From Halalkalibacter sp. APA_J-10(15) (GTDB lineage: Bacteria; Bacillota; Bacilli; Bacillales; Bacillaceae_D), in contig NZ_JALKEV010000007.1 in NCBI RefSeq assembly GCF_023017105.1, positions 124,001 through 188,000 of the forward strand: DNA of 64,000 bases, read 5' to 3'. A program made the position numbers and the translations under genes. The notes below the pieces were generated by a model. The model had not been told where the DNA came from. It saw only the letters and a program-made list of their open reading frames with translations, and made no database searches. Below are positions 8,003 through 16,487 of the stretch, one piece after another; position 1 is the stretch's first letter, and every line of letters begins with the position of its first letter.

Positions 8003-9610
8003 ATGGGTAAAAAATTTGCAATAATCTGTTTGTTTTGTTTATTAGCTACTATGGTAGCATGCTCTCAGGATTCTGGTGGAGAGGATGAGGGACAGGTAAA
8101 TGAAAATGGAGATCAACATTTTAATGCAGACGGTCTTCCGGTTGTTGATGAGAAAATCACATTGAATTTTGTCTCTCCTAAAGCCCCATTAGCACCTGAT
8201 TATAATGAAATGGAAATCATTCAAACGTTAGAAGAGATGACAAATGTGCATATCGAATGGAATAATATACCTGGTGAAGGGTATGAGGAACGGAAAAATT
8301 TAATGTTTGCAAGTGATGAGCTACCAGATGCTTTTTATAATGCGGATTTTACAGATTATGAAATCGTTCGATACGGCAGGTCAGGTCAAATTATTCCATT
8401 GGAAGATTTAATTGAACAATACGCACCTAACTTAATGGAGATATTTGAGAAACGTCCTGAACTAAGAAGTATGGTTACAGCTCCTGATGGTCACATTTAT
8501 TCGTTGCCGAGAGCAGAAGAGATGGGGTTAGCGGCTGTTCCCAATTTTACATCGATAAATAAAGCTTGGTTAGATAAATTAGAATTAGATGTCCCAACAA
8601 CAATAGATGAATATGGCGATGTATTAAGAGCATTTAGAGATCAAGATCCTAATGAATCAGGGAAAGATGATGTTATCCCTTTAAGTTATATGCATAATTT
8701 TTGGACAGGAAACTTTGGAGATATGTTTGCGGCATTTGGAGTACCAGATAATACAGAGCATCGAATTGTTCGTGATGGTGAAGTAATCTTTACTGCTGTG
8801 CAGCCAGAATATAAAGAGGCGATTGAATATTATCATGGTTGGGTTGAAGAGGGGTTAATTGATTCCGAATCATACATTCAAGATATTAGTCAGTATTTTG
8901 CCAAAGGAAAGACTGAGCCACCTACATTAGGATCGTATATTTGGTGGGAAACGGAAGAAATTGTTGGGCCTGAACATGCAGACGATTATGTATTGTTATC
9001 CCCTTTAGAAGGGCCAAATGGTCATAAAATGGTAGGTCGTTCAAATAATTCTGAATATGGCAGGGGAGCCTTTGTGATTACTTCTGCTAATGAACACCCG
9101 GAGCTTACGATGAGGTGGGTCGATCAAATTTATGATCCGAAAATGTCTGCCCAAATAAGCTGGGGGCCAATAGGAATCATTTATGAAGAAGATGAAAATG
9201 GAATGCTTATTAACAAAGAATTAGAAGAAGGAGTTTCAATGGGAGAGCTTCGTCAACAAGTAGCACCAAATGGACCAACCGTTGTCCTTGCAGAAGATTT
9301 TGGAACAGTAGTTGATATGGAGCCTAGAGCGAAGCAGAGATTACAAGATATTGAAGATGTGTATGCTCCGTATCTTGTCGATGAAAATTTCCCACAAATC
9401 TTTTTTAGTGAAGAGGAGCTAGATCGAATTAATCGACTTGAAGTTGATATCATGGATTTTGTAGATCAAAAGCAAGCATCTTGGTTATTGAATGGTGGCA
9501 TTGAAGACGAATGGGATAATTATTTAGAACAGCTTGAACGTATGGGATTGAATGAATTAATGGAAATTTATCAGGATGGGTTAGATCGGTTTAAATCAAA
9601 TATTGAATAA
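8003..9610 (+). CDS. Extracellular solute-binding lipoprotein (fructan importer)
   Basis: A 535-residue exported lipoprotein. The signal peptide ends in a lipobox (LLATMVAC), putting the lipidated Cys near residue 20. It is followed by an acidic linker and a large family-1 extracellular solute-binding domain of the LipO/YtcQ type, which are longer than usual sugar-binding proteins and pair with LplB/YtcP permeases. GGGAGGA lies before the ATG. Its place between two GH32 genes points to a fructo-oligosaccharide ligand (inference). It has its own operator upstream and a hairpin downstream, so it may be expressed at a different level from the permeases. Confidence 0.88.
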   Translation: MGKKFAIICLFCLLATMVACSQDSGGEDEGQVNENGDQHFNADGLPVVDEKITLNFVSPKAPLAPDYNEMEIIQTLEEMTNVHIEWNNIPGEGYEERKNLMFASDELPDAFYNADFTDYEIVRYGRSGQIIPLEDLIEQYAPNLMEIFEKRPELRSMVTAPDGHIYSLPRAEEMGLAAVPNFTSINKAWLDKLELDVPTTIDEYGDVLRAFRDQDPNESGKDDVIPLSYMHNFWTGNFGDMFAAFGVPDNTEHRIVRDGEVIFTAVQPEYKEAIEYYHGWVEEGLIDSESYIQDISQYFAKGKTEPPTLGSYIWWETEEIVGPEHADDYVLLSPLEGPNGHKMVGRSNNSEYGRGAFVITSANEHPELTMRWVDQIYDPKMSAQISWGPIGIIYEEDENGMLINKELEEGVSMGELRQQVAPNGPTVVLAEDFGTVVDMEPRAKQRLQDIEDVYAPYLVDENFPQIFFSEEELDRINRLEVDIMDFVDQKQASWLLNGGIEDEWDNYLEQLERMGLNELMEIYQDGLDRFKSNIE

Positions 9611-9620
9611 TGATAGATAG

Positions 9621-9651
9621 GGTGTCATGAGGTGAATCAACCTCTGACACC
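9621..9651 (+). terminator. Intra-operon hairpin after binding-protein gene
   Basis: GGTGTCATGAGGT at 9621-9633 pairs with 9640-9651 apart from one bulged base. No T-run follows, so partial termination or mRNA stabilisation is more likely than full termination. Confidence 0.5.
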
Positions 9652-9709
9652 TTCGATGGTTGTAGTCCCACTCAGTGCTTAAGTGTAAAGATATTGGAGG
9701 TAGTGAAGG

Positions 9710-11971
9710 ATGGAGATGAGTACAAAGTTAAATAATTCCTTGATAGCACAATGGTCTTTTGAGGATGAAGGGAAGTTTACCATTGATACAATTGGAGAAA
9801 CAAAAGATTCCATACATTATGTTTTTCACGATGCACAGTTTCAGCCGAGCAGAAATATAAAGCGGAGAAAAGGGTTAAAAGGAAAGGCTTTGTGGTTCGA
9901 TGGTTTTTCCACATATGTTCAAAGGAAGAAAGAGCACGTTTCATTAAATAAAGAGGAATTGTCGGTTTCGATGTGGGTGGCTCCTTATTCATTTGGTGGG
10001 CTAGATCATGATAATGTAGCAGCTTTAATGAGTCAAAATGATCAAAGCAAAAAAAGAGGCTTCCTATTAGGTATAAAGCAATATGGTTATCTTACATTTC
10101 AACTTGGCTTAGAGAGAAATTGGGAAGAACTGATGGTGGATCAGTCGATATTATCTAAAAATAAATGGACTTATGTTGTAGCAACCTATCATGCCCCCAG
10201 CGGAGAAATGATTATTTATGAAAATGGAAAAAAGTCTAGATCTAAAAAAGTTGAAGCTGGACAGTCTCTACTTTTAGCAAATGAAGATTTATTGATTGGT
10301 AAGCCTAATGATCCTCAAATGATTGAAGGAACCTTTGCTTTAGGTATGTTTTCTGGGTTGATGGATGAAGTTTGTCTATTTTCTAAAGCGTTATCAGAAC
10401 AGGAAGTTTTAAGTACCTATCAGGCATATTTAAGCGAACATGGTGGCAAACCTCCTTCAATTGATTTTGGGGATTTAGTGATCAATCGACAAGAATTTAT
10501 ATTAGATCGACATCGTCCCCAATATCACTTGTCACCTCCAGGACATTGGATGAATGAGCCGCATGCTCCGTTCTTCTATAAAGGAAAGTATCATCTATTT
10601 TATCAACATAACCCACAAGGACCTTATTGGGGGAATATTCATTGGGGACATTGGGTTAGTGAGGATATGATTCATTGGAAAGACTTGCCGATAGCACTTT
10701 CACCAGAATTGGAATCATTTGACCCTGATGGAGTTTGGTCAGGGTGTGCTCATTATGATGATAAAGGACTACCTGTATTATTTTTTACAGCTGGAAACCA
10801 TCAATATATACCTAACCAAATGATTGGGTTAGCTAGGTGTACCATAGATGATAACGGTGATCCTAATTTTGAAAAATGGGAAAAGTATGGTCGCCCCATT
10901 TTATACCAACCTAAAGGGTATGAACTAGATGATGATGGCTTTCGCGATCCTTTCGTTTGGAAAGAAGGGGATACATGGTATCAACTTGTCGGCTCTGGAA
11001 TAAAAGGACGAGGTGGTACGGCATTATTATTTGAATCAAAGAACTTACTTCATTGGAAACATCGTGGGCCTCTTTACATAAGTGATTATGTGAAATTCCC
11101 TTATCTAGGTAAAATATGGGAGCTTCCAATTCTTCTTCCTCTTGGTCAAGACAGTCATGGGCAAGAGAAGCATTTATTTATCATCAGTCCAGTTGATGGT
11201 GATGCGGATGTAGAGGTTTATTATTGGGTTGGTGAATGGGATTTTCAAAGTGGCAAATTCATTCCGGATTTTGAAGAACCTCATTTGTTCGATGTAGGAG
11301 ACTTTCATTTTACAGGACCAAGTGCAATGATTGATCCGACTACTAAGCGAATTATTTTATTTACCATCGCTCAAGGTGAAAGACCACTAGAATATGAATA
11401 CGCTTCGGGATGGGCTCATAATGGAGGGCTACCTATTCATGTCTTTTTAGGAGAGGATGACCGTATCCGTTTTAAACCAATAGATGAAGTGGAAGCACTT
11501 CGAGAATCTAAGTTAGTCGATTTGAAAGATATTACTGTGGAGCAAGCGAATGAAACATTACAATTTATAGAAGGTGAAATGCTTGAAATCGTCATTCGAA
11601 TCAAAAAGCTTTCAAGCGAACAGGTTGGTTTATACTTTAGACAATCAAAAGATCACGTAGAGGAAACGTTACTATATTATGATCATGTAGTTGATCAATT
11701 AATCGTTGACCGAACAAAGACAACACTTGATAAGAAGGAGTGGACGGCTGGTATCCAAGGTGGCAAAGTAGGGATAAATCAAAAGCAACCAATTCAACTC
11801 CGCATATTTCTTGATAAATCAATTGTAGAAGCATATATAAATGATCTTAAAAGCCTGACGACGAGAGTATATCCAACAAGAGAGGATGCTGTCGGAATTT
11901 CAATTATGGGGGGAGAGAGTCAGATAATTAAGTCGATTCAGGTTTGGAGAATGAAAAGTATATACATGTAA
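9710..11971 (+). CDS. LamG-GH32 fusion with Glu in the nucleophile motif
   Basis: A 753-residue cytoplasmic protein with no signal peptide. Residues about 10-245 form a LamG/concanavalin-like jelly roll (for example LSVSMWVAPYSFGG and FSGLMDEVCLFSKALSEQE). From about 260 a GH32 propeller follows, then a C-terminal beta-sandwich to about 745. The stabiliser FRDPFVW (Asp413) and acid/base IWELP (Glu471; normally EC) are in place. The nucleophile motif WMNDPNG reads WMNEPHA, with Glu283 where Asp is expected. The protein may hydrolyse a different fructan linkage, transfer fructosyl units, or bind rather than cleave. GGAGG lies nine bases before ATG 9710. It is the last gene of the locus. Confidence 0.82.
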   Translation: MEMSTKLNNSLIAQWSFEDEGKFTIDTIGETKDSIHYVFHDAQFQPSRNIKRRKGLKGKALWFDGFSTYVQRKKEHVSLNKEELSVSMWVAPYSFGGLDHDNVAALMSQNDQSKKRGFLLGIKQYGYLTFQLGLERNWEELMVDQSILSKNKWTYVVATYHAPSGEMIIYENGKKSRSKKVEAGQSLLLANEDLLIGKPNDPQMIEGTFALGMFSGLMDEVCLFSKALSEQEVLSTYQAYLSEHGGKPPSIDFGDLVINRQEFILDRHRPQYHLSPPGHWMNEPHAPFFYKGKYHLFYQHNPQGPYWGNIHWGHWVSEDMIHWKDLPIALSPELESFDPDGVWSGCAHYDDKGLPVLFFTAGNHQYIPNQMIGLARCTIDDNGDPNFEKWEKYGRPILYQPKGYELDDDGFRDPFVWKEGDTWYQLVGSGIKGRGGTALLFESKNLLHWKHRGPLYISDYVKFPYLGKIWELPILLPLGQDSHGQEKHLFIISPVDGDADVEVYYWVGEWDFQSGKFIPDFEEPHLFDVGDFHFTGPSAMIDPTTKRIILFTIAQGERPLEYEYASGWAHNGGLPIHVFLGEDDRIRFKPIDEVEALRESKLVDLKDITVEQANETLQFIEGEMLEIVIRIKKLSSEQVGLYFRQSKDHVEETLLYYDHVVDQLIVDRTKTTLDKKEWTAGIQGGKVGINQKQPIQLRIFLDKSIVEAYINDLKSLTTRVYPTREDAVGISIMGGESQIIKSIQVWRMKSIYM

Positions 11972-12014
11972 TATTTCTTAGCCATATTGAAGGTAACAGC
12001 TAATAGATAATTGG

Positions 12015-12053
12015 GCGTGTTAAATGAGTGAATACTCTTTAACACGCTTTTTT
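12015..12053 (+). terminator. Intrinsic terminator of fructan operon
   Basis: GCGTGTTAAA at 12015-12024 pairs perfectly with 12038-12047. An inner GAGT/ACTC pair extends the stem, and T6 follows at 12048-12053. Confidence 0.9.
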
Positions 12054-12129
12054 GCACACACGCATAAATAATCCATTAGTGACCAAAACTATATAAAAAA
12101 GACCTGTTGAATGAAAACGGAGGTGCATG

Positions 12130-12729
12130 ATGCTATTACATGATAATCAAGATCCATTAATCGACCCTTCTTCTACCCACCGTACGATTTTCATGTCGTA
12201 TGTTGATGCCATTATTCCAAGAGTGTTAGGAGCATTAGATTTACGGTTGGATGACTATTTAATTTATGTCCTCGATCATTTTGTTTCTATTGAGGAGAAA
12301 TGGGGGAAAGGTCGAGTGAAGCTGTCGATTCCAACTGCTGACATGCTAGAAGATACAGCTAGACAATATGTTGTTTCAAAAAAACAAGTAGCACAAGTGA
12401 ACAATGGAAGTTATTTTGCGGCACTTACCCATGAACAAAGACATGAGGTGATTTATATGCTTGAGCAGAACCAGTTTGATATAGAGCCATTACCGGCCCC
12501 TTTTCGAAATGATATCGTCTTCATTAAAAGTATTATGAGCTTTCTCCATCAAATGGTGTTGTTCGGATATTACTCAGAATGGTTTAGTCTAGGTGCCACT
12601 CGTTTTGCTGAGCCTGAGAAGCGTGAAGTTCAAAGACCGAGTATCACGTGGGAAATGGTTCACTACCCAGGTACATCTAAAGGCTATCGAGGTATGAAGG
12701 GGTTTCTTGTAACAGAATTTGAAGAATGA
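12130..12729 (+). CDS. Gluconate 2-dehydrogenase subunit 3-like protein
   Basis: About 199 residues resembling the small subunit 3 family of membrane-bound gluconate and sugar dehydrogenases. This family normally partners a GMC flavoprotein and aids its assembly. Supporting features are the repeated segments with LTHEQRHEVIYMLE and the C-terminal MVHYPGTSKGYRGM, and the following GMC gene. Two adjacent ATGs exist (12127, 12130); the second is better spaced from GGAGG at 12119-12123. Unlike many relatives, no twin-arginine or other signal peptide is visible, so it appears cytoplasmic. The true substrate of the complex is unknown. Confidence 0.7.
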   Translation: MLLHDNQDPLIDPSSTHRTIFMSYVDAIIPRVLGALDLRLDDYLIYVLDHFVSIEEKWGKGRVKLSIPTADMLEDTARQYVVSKKQVAQVNNGSYFAALTHEQRHEVIYMLEQNQFDIEPLPAPFRNDIVFIKSIMSFLHQMVLFGYYSEWFSLGATRFAEPEKREVQRPSITWEMVHYPGTSKGYRGMKGFLVTEFEE

Positions 12730-12740
12730 GGATGGTCAAG

Positions 12741-14441
12741 ATGAATGTAGATGTCATTGTGATTGGTGCCGGTGGCGGTGGAGCGGTTATCGCAAAGGAA
12801 TTAGGGGAGCGAGGGTTGAATGTTCTTATTCTTGAAGCGGGGCCGTGGTATGGCAATAAAAAATGGAACCGTCCTAACCAAGAGAAAGGACCAAACAGTA
12901 GTAAAGAGGCTGATGATTTAGATATAAAACTATTACGAGAGCAATTTGTTAAGAACGAACACACAATGAATGATGTGATAACTGGTCGACTGAGATGGGG
13001 GCCTGCAGATCGACGAAAATCACCATGGTATCGAATGATTCCGAAACAAGGTCAGCTTTGGCAATCAGCAGGAGTTGGTGGAACGACTCAGCATTATTGG
13101 GCGAACTCCCCTCGCGGCTATGCGTCGGCATTTGATGATCATTGGCCTATCTCCTACAAAGAGCTTGTTCCCTATTATGAAAAAGTAGAAGATATTTTAC
13201 CTGTACGGCCAGCACCAACGACGGCAAAAGAAGAATTATTTTACTATGGAGCGCAAAAGGATGGCTGGTCGTTTATTAATACAAATACACCGACTTCTCC
13301 TGGATATCGACCACAGCCTAATGCCATTCTCCACCCCAATAAGGAGTTAATGAATCCGAATGTGAGTATTGATAAATTATCAGAAATGGAAGGATGTACA
13401 TTATGTGGGCATTGTGTGAATGGTTGTCCGCATGGACCGTCAGTAGATAAAGTAGCGAAACGTTCAACGATTGTTAGTTATGTACCACTTGCACTTCGAA
13501 CCGGTAATGTGGAAATACAACCGAATTCATATACAACAAAACTGCTAACCGATCGTAATGAAGCAGGAGAGTTAATCGTTGCCGGGGTAAAATACCGTGA
13601 TACGTGGACAGGGGAAGTTGGAGAATTATATGCGAAAATCGTTGTGATGGCAGCGGGATGTATCGAGAGCCCTCGGCTATGGCTGAATTCGGGATTGCCG
13701 GAAAATGCTTGGGTAGGAAAAGGGTTAACGAATCATTATTGGGACTGGGTGACTGGTGTATTTGATGAGAAGGATTTAATGAAGATAATTGGGCAACATA
13801 ACGTAAACCCTTTTGTTGGGGCACAATCAGGAGCAAGGCTTGATTATCCGGGACTAGGGTGTATCCAGCCTTCTGGAATAAGTGCTGGTCTATACGCTTC
13901 CTTAACATTTGGATTTAGTTCAAGTCATCAGCTTTTTCCACAATCTAATGAAAAAGATTGGGATGTTCGCGGTAAGGTTGTTGGCGATAAGCTCAAAAAG
14001 TTGATGGAGCAATATCCTAACTCGTTAAGCATCCTCATTTTAACTGATGACCAACCACATAAACAAAACGGCGTTTCCGTTCATCCTACGATGAGGGATG
14101 AGCATGGCCCCATTCCGATTATTCGTTATACGGCAAGTAAAGAGGATAAAATGAAACGTGATCAATTAGCTAAGATTTCCGCTAACATATTACGTAAAGC
14201 AGGTGCAAAAGAGATCATTCGAACGGATTGGCCAGCGAGTTTATTTGCTCATATTGAATCAACGATGAGAATGGGTTTTGTCGTCAACCGTGATTGTGAG
14301 GCTTTCCAGGTGAAGCGCCTATTTATATCAGATAACAGTGTTCATTTTAATGGCATTGGTGGTCCTAATCCAACATTAACGACACAAGCGTTAGCAACGA
14401 GAACAGCTGAGAAAATTGCGGAGCACTATTTTAGCTCATAA
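12741..14441 (+). CDS. GMC-family FAD oxidoreductase with ferredoxin-like Cys motif
   Basis: About 566 residues. The N-terminal dinucleotide fold DVIVIGAGGGGAVIAKELGERG binds FAD, and the C-terminal GMC substrate domain ends with GGPNPTLTTQALATRTAE. Residues 219-229 read CTLCGHCVNGC followed by P, a C-x2-C-x2-C-x3-CP arrangement suggesting an iron-sulfur cluster for electron transfer. I choose ATG 12741, with GAGGA eight bases upstream; ATG 12726, overlapping the upstream stop, is possible. With subunit 3 it should form a dehydrogenase for an alcohol or sugar acid and not an oxidase. No cytochrome subunit is encoded nearby, so the electron acceptor is unknown. Confidence 0.8.
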   Translation: MNVDVIVIGAGGGGAVIAKELGERGLNVLILEAGPWYGNKKWNRPNQEKGPNSSKEADDLDIKLLREQFVKNEHTMNDVITGRLRWGPADRRKSPWYRMIPKQGQLWQSAGVGGTTQHYWANSPRGYASAFDDHWPISYKELVPYYEKVEDILPVRPAPTTAKEELFYYGAQKDGWSFINTNTPTSPGYRPQPNAILHPNKELMNPNVSIDKLSEMEGCTLCGHCVNGCPHGPSVDKVAKRSTIVSYVPLALRTGNVEIQPNSYTTKLLTDRNEAGELIVAGVKYRDTWTGEVGELYAKIVVMAAGCIESPRLWLNSGLPENAWVGKGLTNHYWDWVTGVFDEKDLMKIIGQHNVNPFVGAQSGARLDYPGLGCIQPSGISAGLYASLTFGFSSSHQLFPQSNEKDWDVRGKVVGDKLKKLMEQYPNSLSILILTDDQPHKQNGVSVHPTMRDEHGPIPIIRYTASKEDKMKRDQLAKISANILRKAGAKEIIRTDWPASLFAHIESTMRMGFVVNRDCEAFQVKRLFISDNSVHFNGIGGPNPTLTTQALATRTAEKIAEHYFSS

Positions 14442-14458
14442 CGAATGGAGGCGTCAGG

Positions 14459-14968
14459 ATGAGGGATCGTAATGTATTGTATCTTATTACGGCAATCGGT
14501 ATGTCAGGATGGATATTGTTGTTTCGAAAGAGAGGTCATTTTAAAGATTGGTTACTCATTTATTTATTTAAAACGCTCGTTTCGACGTTAATGGATGGGC
14601 CTGTTATTAAGAGAAAGTTTGTACAATACCCGATACGCTACATGCCAAAGCTTTTTGATTCAAATATTGCGTTTTTGTATTTAATCTTTCCAATGTTGTG
14701 TGTGATGTACAATCAATTCACATATAAGATGAAACCAGTCAAGACGTTCTTTAGTGTCTTTTTGTTCAGTGTTCCAATGGGATTGATTGAGCATTTGCTT
14801 GAAAAGAAGACAAATTTAGTTGTATTTAATAAAGGGTGGAGTGCCTATCATACGATTTCGATTTTGACACTAACGTTTTGGTTGGTTCGCTTGTTTATTT
14901 GTACTGTTCGAATGCTAGATAAGAAGAGAGGTGGCGGAGTTGAGGAGGGCGCTCTTGAAGAGTATTGA
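14459..14968 (+). CDS. Small membrane protein, CBO0543-like
   Basis: 169 residues with about four membrane segments (for example IAFLYLIFPMLCVMY and TFFSVFLFSVPMGLIEHLL) and a charged C-terminal tail. It resembles the CBO0543 family of Bacillota membrane proteins of unknown function, an assignment made from memory of such sequences. It begins 17 bases after the GMC gene with GGAGG nearby. It could anchor the cytoplasmic dehydrogenase to the membrane, but nothing in the sequence proves this. Confidence 0.6.
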   Translation: MRDRNVLYLITAIGMSGWILLFRKRGHFKDWLLIYLFKTLVSTLMDGPVIKRKFVQYPIRYMPKLFDSNIAFLYLIFPMLCVMYNQFTYKMKPVKTFFSVFLFSVPMGLIEHLLEKKTNLVVFNKGWSAYHTISILTLTFWLVRLFICTVRMLDKKRGGGVEEGALEEY

Positions 14969-14978
14969 TAAATGAGAT

Positions 14979-15009
14979 TCTGCGCCAGAATAGGAATAGG
15001 CGCAGATTT
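14979..15009 (+). terminator. Hairpin between GMC operon and LuxR gene
   Basis: TCTGCGCC at 14979-14986 pairs perfectly with GGCGCAGA at 14999-15006; a short T3 follows. It is a moderate terminator for the plus-strand operon. Confidence 0.5.
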
Positions 15010-15082
15010 GGCAGGAGAAGAAGCAAGAACGTGCACCGAAATGAGAATAGTAGTACGTACGAATCAGAGGAATTACGTATGG

Positions 15083-16162
15083 CTATTTGCTAGGAACGGA
15101 CGTATTTGTTTGATTGAGCATGGACAGTAATTCTCTACGGCTATGGACGTTTAATTTGGCAAAGATTGATTTTAAGTGATCCTGTACTGTATGAGTCGAA
15201 ATGTACAAGTGGCTAGCTATTTGCTTCGTTGTGTGGCCATTGACGATTTGATCGACAATTTGAATTTCACGTTTTGTGAGACCGTAGTAGAGGAGCGTAT
15301 AGCTTAACCGTTCAAAAGGCTTCGTATGTTGTGAGATGACAGCGTATTGCTTCGAAACCTTCTCTCCTGTTAGTTGAGTTGCATAAAGAGAGAGTAACTG
15401 GCCGTGTGCAGTTGGGATACTAACTGATTGTTGCTGACATTTCTGATCTCCTTTAGTGGAGGAGTTTGCTTTTATTTTTGAGCACAGTGTTTCAATAGGA
15501 CGTGGGAGTAAACCCTCTTTTAATTGTTCCTGCTCTCTTAATGAGTTTAGTAAAGCGTGTGCGGCTTCATTGGCAGAAAGTAGCTCAAATGTATCTGAGA
15601 AAATCATAATAGCCTCTTCTGATTGGGGAGTGAACGGTGAAAAGGATGATTGGATCGTTAGCCTTTTCACGGCTTTTGTTAAAATTGGTAGTAGGTTACT
15701 AATGACATGTTGCTCCTCCTTTGAAAAAGCGGATTGATGCTCGGAACGAAAAAGAGTTAAATATCCCCAGCACTTTCCTTGATCAATTAATGCAGCACGG
15801 AGCTCATCGAGAATTCCAGTTGGTGCTAGAATGTGTGTGTAACGATGACTAAGAGGTAGGTCTCCGTTAGTTGCGTCATGTAACGTTGCTATGTGAGGCG
15901 GTGAATCGACTAATTGGAAGTAGTGATTGTAATCGAAGCCTCTATGTTCATTTTCAAGAATGTATGAATGAATCGGCTCAATGAGCTTGTCGATGACAGC
16001 ACCAGTTGAGAGAAGACTTTCAGGGTCGATTGTCGTGAAGCAAGCAGCAGTGAAAGGAATACACGCTTTTAATTCATTGAGCACAAATTGGCGGAAAGCA
16101 TAAGAATGCTGCTGGAAATCGGCTGTCGTTAACTTGTTTTTTAGTTGATCAATATTCAACAT
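15083..16162 (-). CDS. LuxR-type (GerE HTH) transcriptional regulator
   Basis: About 359 residues. The C-terminal LuxR/GerE helix-turn-helix is clear: LTKREIQIVDQIVNGHTTKQ, then IASHLYISTHTVQDHLKSIFAKLNV. The N-terminal 280 residues look like a GAF/PAS-type sensory region with no recognised ligand residues. I place the start at ATG 16162 because GGAGGG sits five bases upstream. A longer frame to 16327 would add a hydrophobic stretch read through the Fur box and is not credible. It is transcribed away from the methyltransferase module across a shared 100-bp region and may regulate it. Confidence 0.82.
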   Translation of the reverse strand: MLNIDQLKNKLTTADFQQHSYAFRQFVLNELKACIPFTAACFTTIDPESLLSTGAVIDKLIEPIHSYILENEHRGFDYNHYFQLVDSPPHIATLHDATNGDLPLSHRYTHILAPTGILDELRAALIDQGKCWGYLTLFRSEHQSAFSKEEQHVISNLLPILTKAVKRLTIQSSFSPFTPQSEEAIMIFSDTFELLSANEAAHALLNSLREQEQLKEGLLPRPIETLCSKIKANSSTKGDQKCQQQSVSIPTAHGQLLSLYATQLTGEKVSKQYAVISQHTKPFERLSYTLLYYGLTKREIQIVDQIVNGHTTKQIASHLYISTHTVQDHLKSIFAKLNVHSRRELLSMLNQTNTSVPSK

Positions 16163-16178
16163 AATCCCTCCAATCAAT

Positions 16179-16208
16179 ATCCCAACTATATGGGATGTTT
16201 TTTTATGG
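16179..16208 (+). terminator. Small hairpin with T-run in divergent region
   Basis: ATCCCA at 16179-16184 and TGGGAT at 16191-16196 flank a 6-nt loop, and T7 follows at 16198-16204 on the plus strand. This is an odd place for a terminator, just upstream of a Fur box. It may be a leader of the LuxR gene or a remnant of rearrangement. Confidence 0.35.
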
Positions 16209-16224
16209 TGACTATTTTTATAAT

Positions 16225-16239
16225 TGATAATGATTATTA
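16225..16239. promoter_or_regulatory. Fur box (7-1-7)
   Basis: TGATAAT-G-ATTATTA matches the Bacillus 7-1-7 Fur consensus TGATAATNATTATCA at 14 of 15 positions. It lies 30 bp upstream of the truncated binding-protein gene that leads the methyltransferase operon and 63 bp upstream of the LuxR start, so iron may control either or both. Confidence 0.7.
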
Positions 16240-16268
16240 CTAGTATTATACATAAGAAAAGAAAGGGC

Positions 16269-16487
16269 GTGAAGGGGAAAGTGAAATGGTTTACTGGAAT
16301 ACTCGTTTTGGTTATTACTTTCATCATAGGAGTGTGCGCTACAACGTCAGAACAAAATTTAAGTGATAAGATTACGGTGTATACACCTCATGCACCATCG
16401 CTCATACCACTTGTACTCGTAGCTGAGGAGGATGAAAACCTACATGTTGAAACATGGAATACCGTCGAAGGAGTGATTGAATCATGA
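16269..16487 (+). pseudogene. Truncated substrate-binding protein (N-terminal remnant)
   Basis: From GTG 16269 (AAAGGG upstream) the frame gives a signal-like segment with a lipobox-like Cys (FIIGVCATTS). It then gives the start of a mature binding domain: KITVYTPHAPSLIPLVLVAEE. After only 72 residues it ends at a TGA overlapping the methyltransferase start. ABC binding proteins of this look usually exceed 300 residues, so this is most likely the 5' remnant of a gene whose remainder has been deleted. A genuine short lipoprotein is the alternative. It stands directly behind a Fur box. Confidence 0.6.

Noticed and set aside
13474-13908. 144-residue minus-strand open frame inside the GMC gene
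   Set aside because: It is a shadow of a well-supported gene, with no ribosome site or family likeness.
16163-16327. N-terminal extension of the LuxR regulator
   Set aside because: It would be translated through the Fur box and gives an unrelated hydrophobic stretch; ATG 16162 has a proper GGAGGG site.
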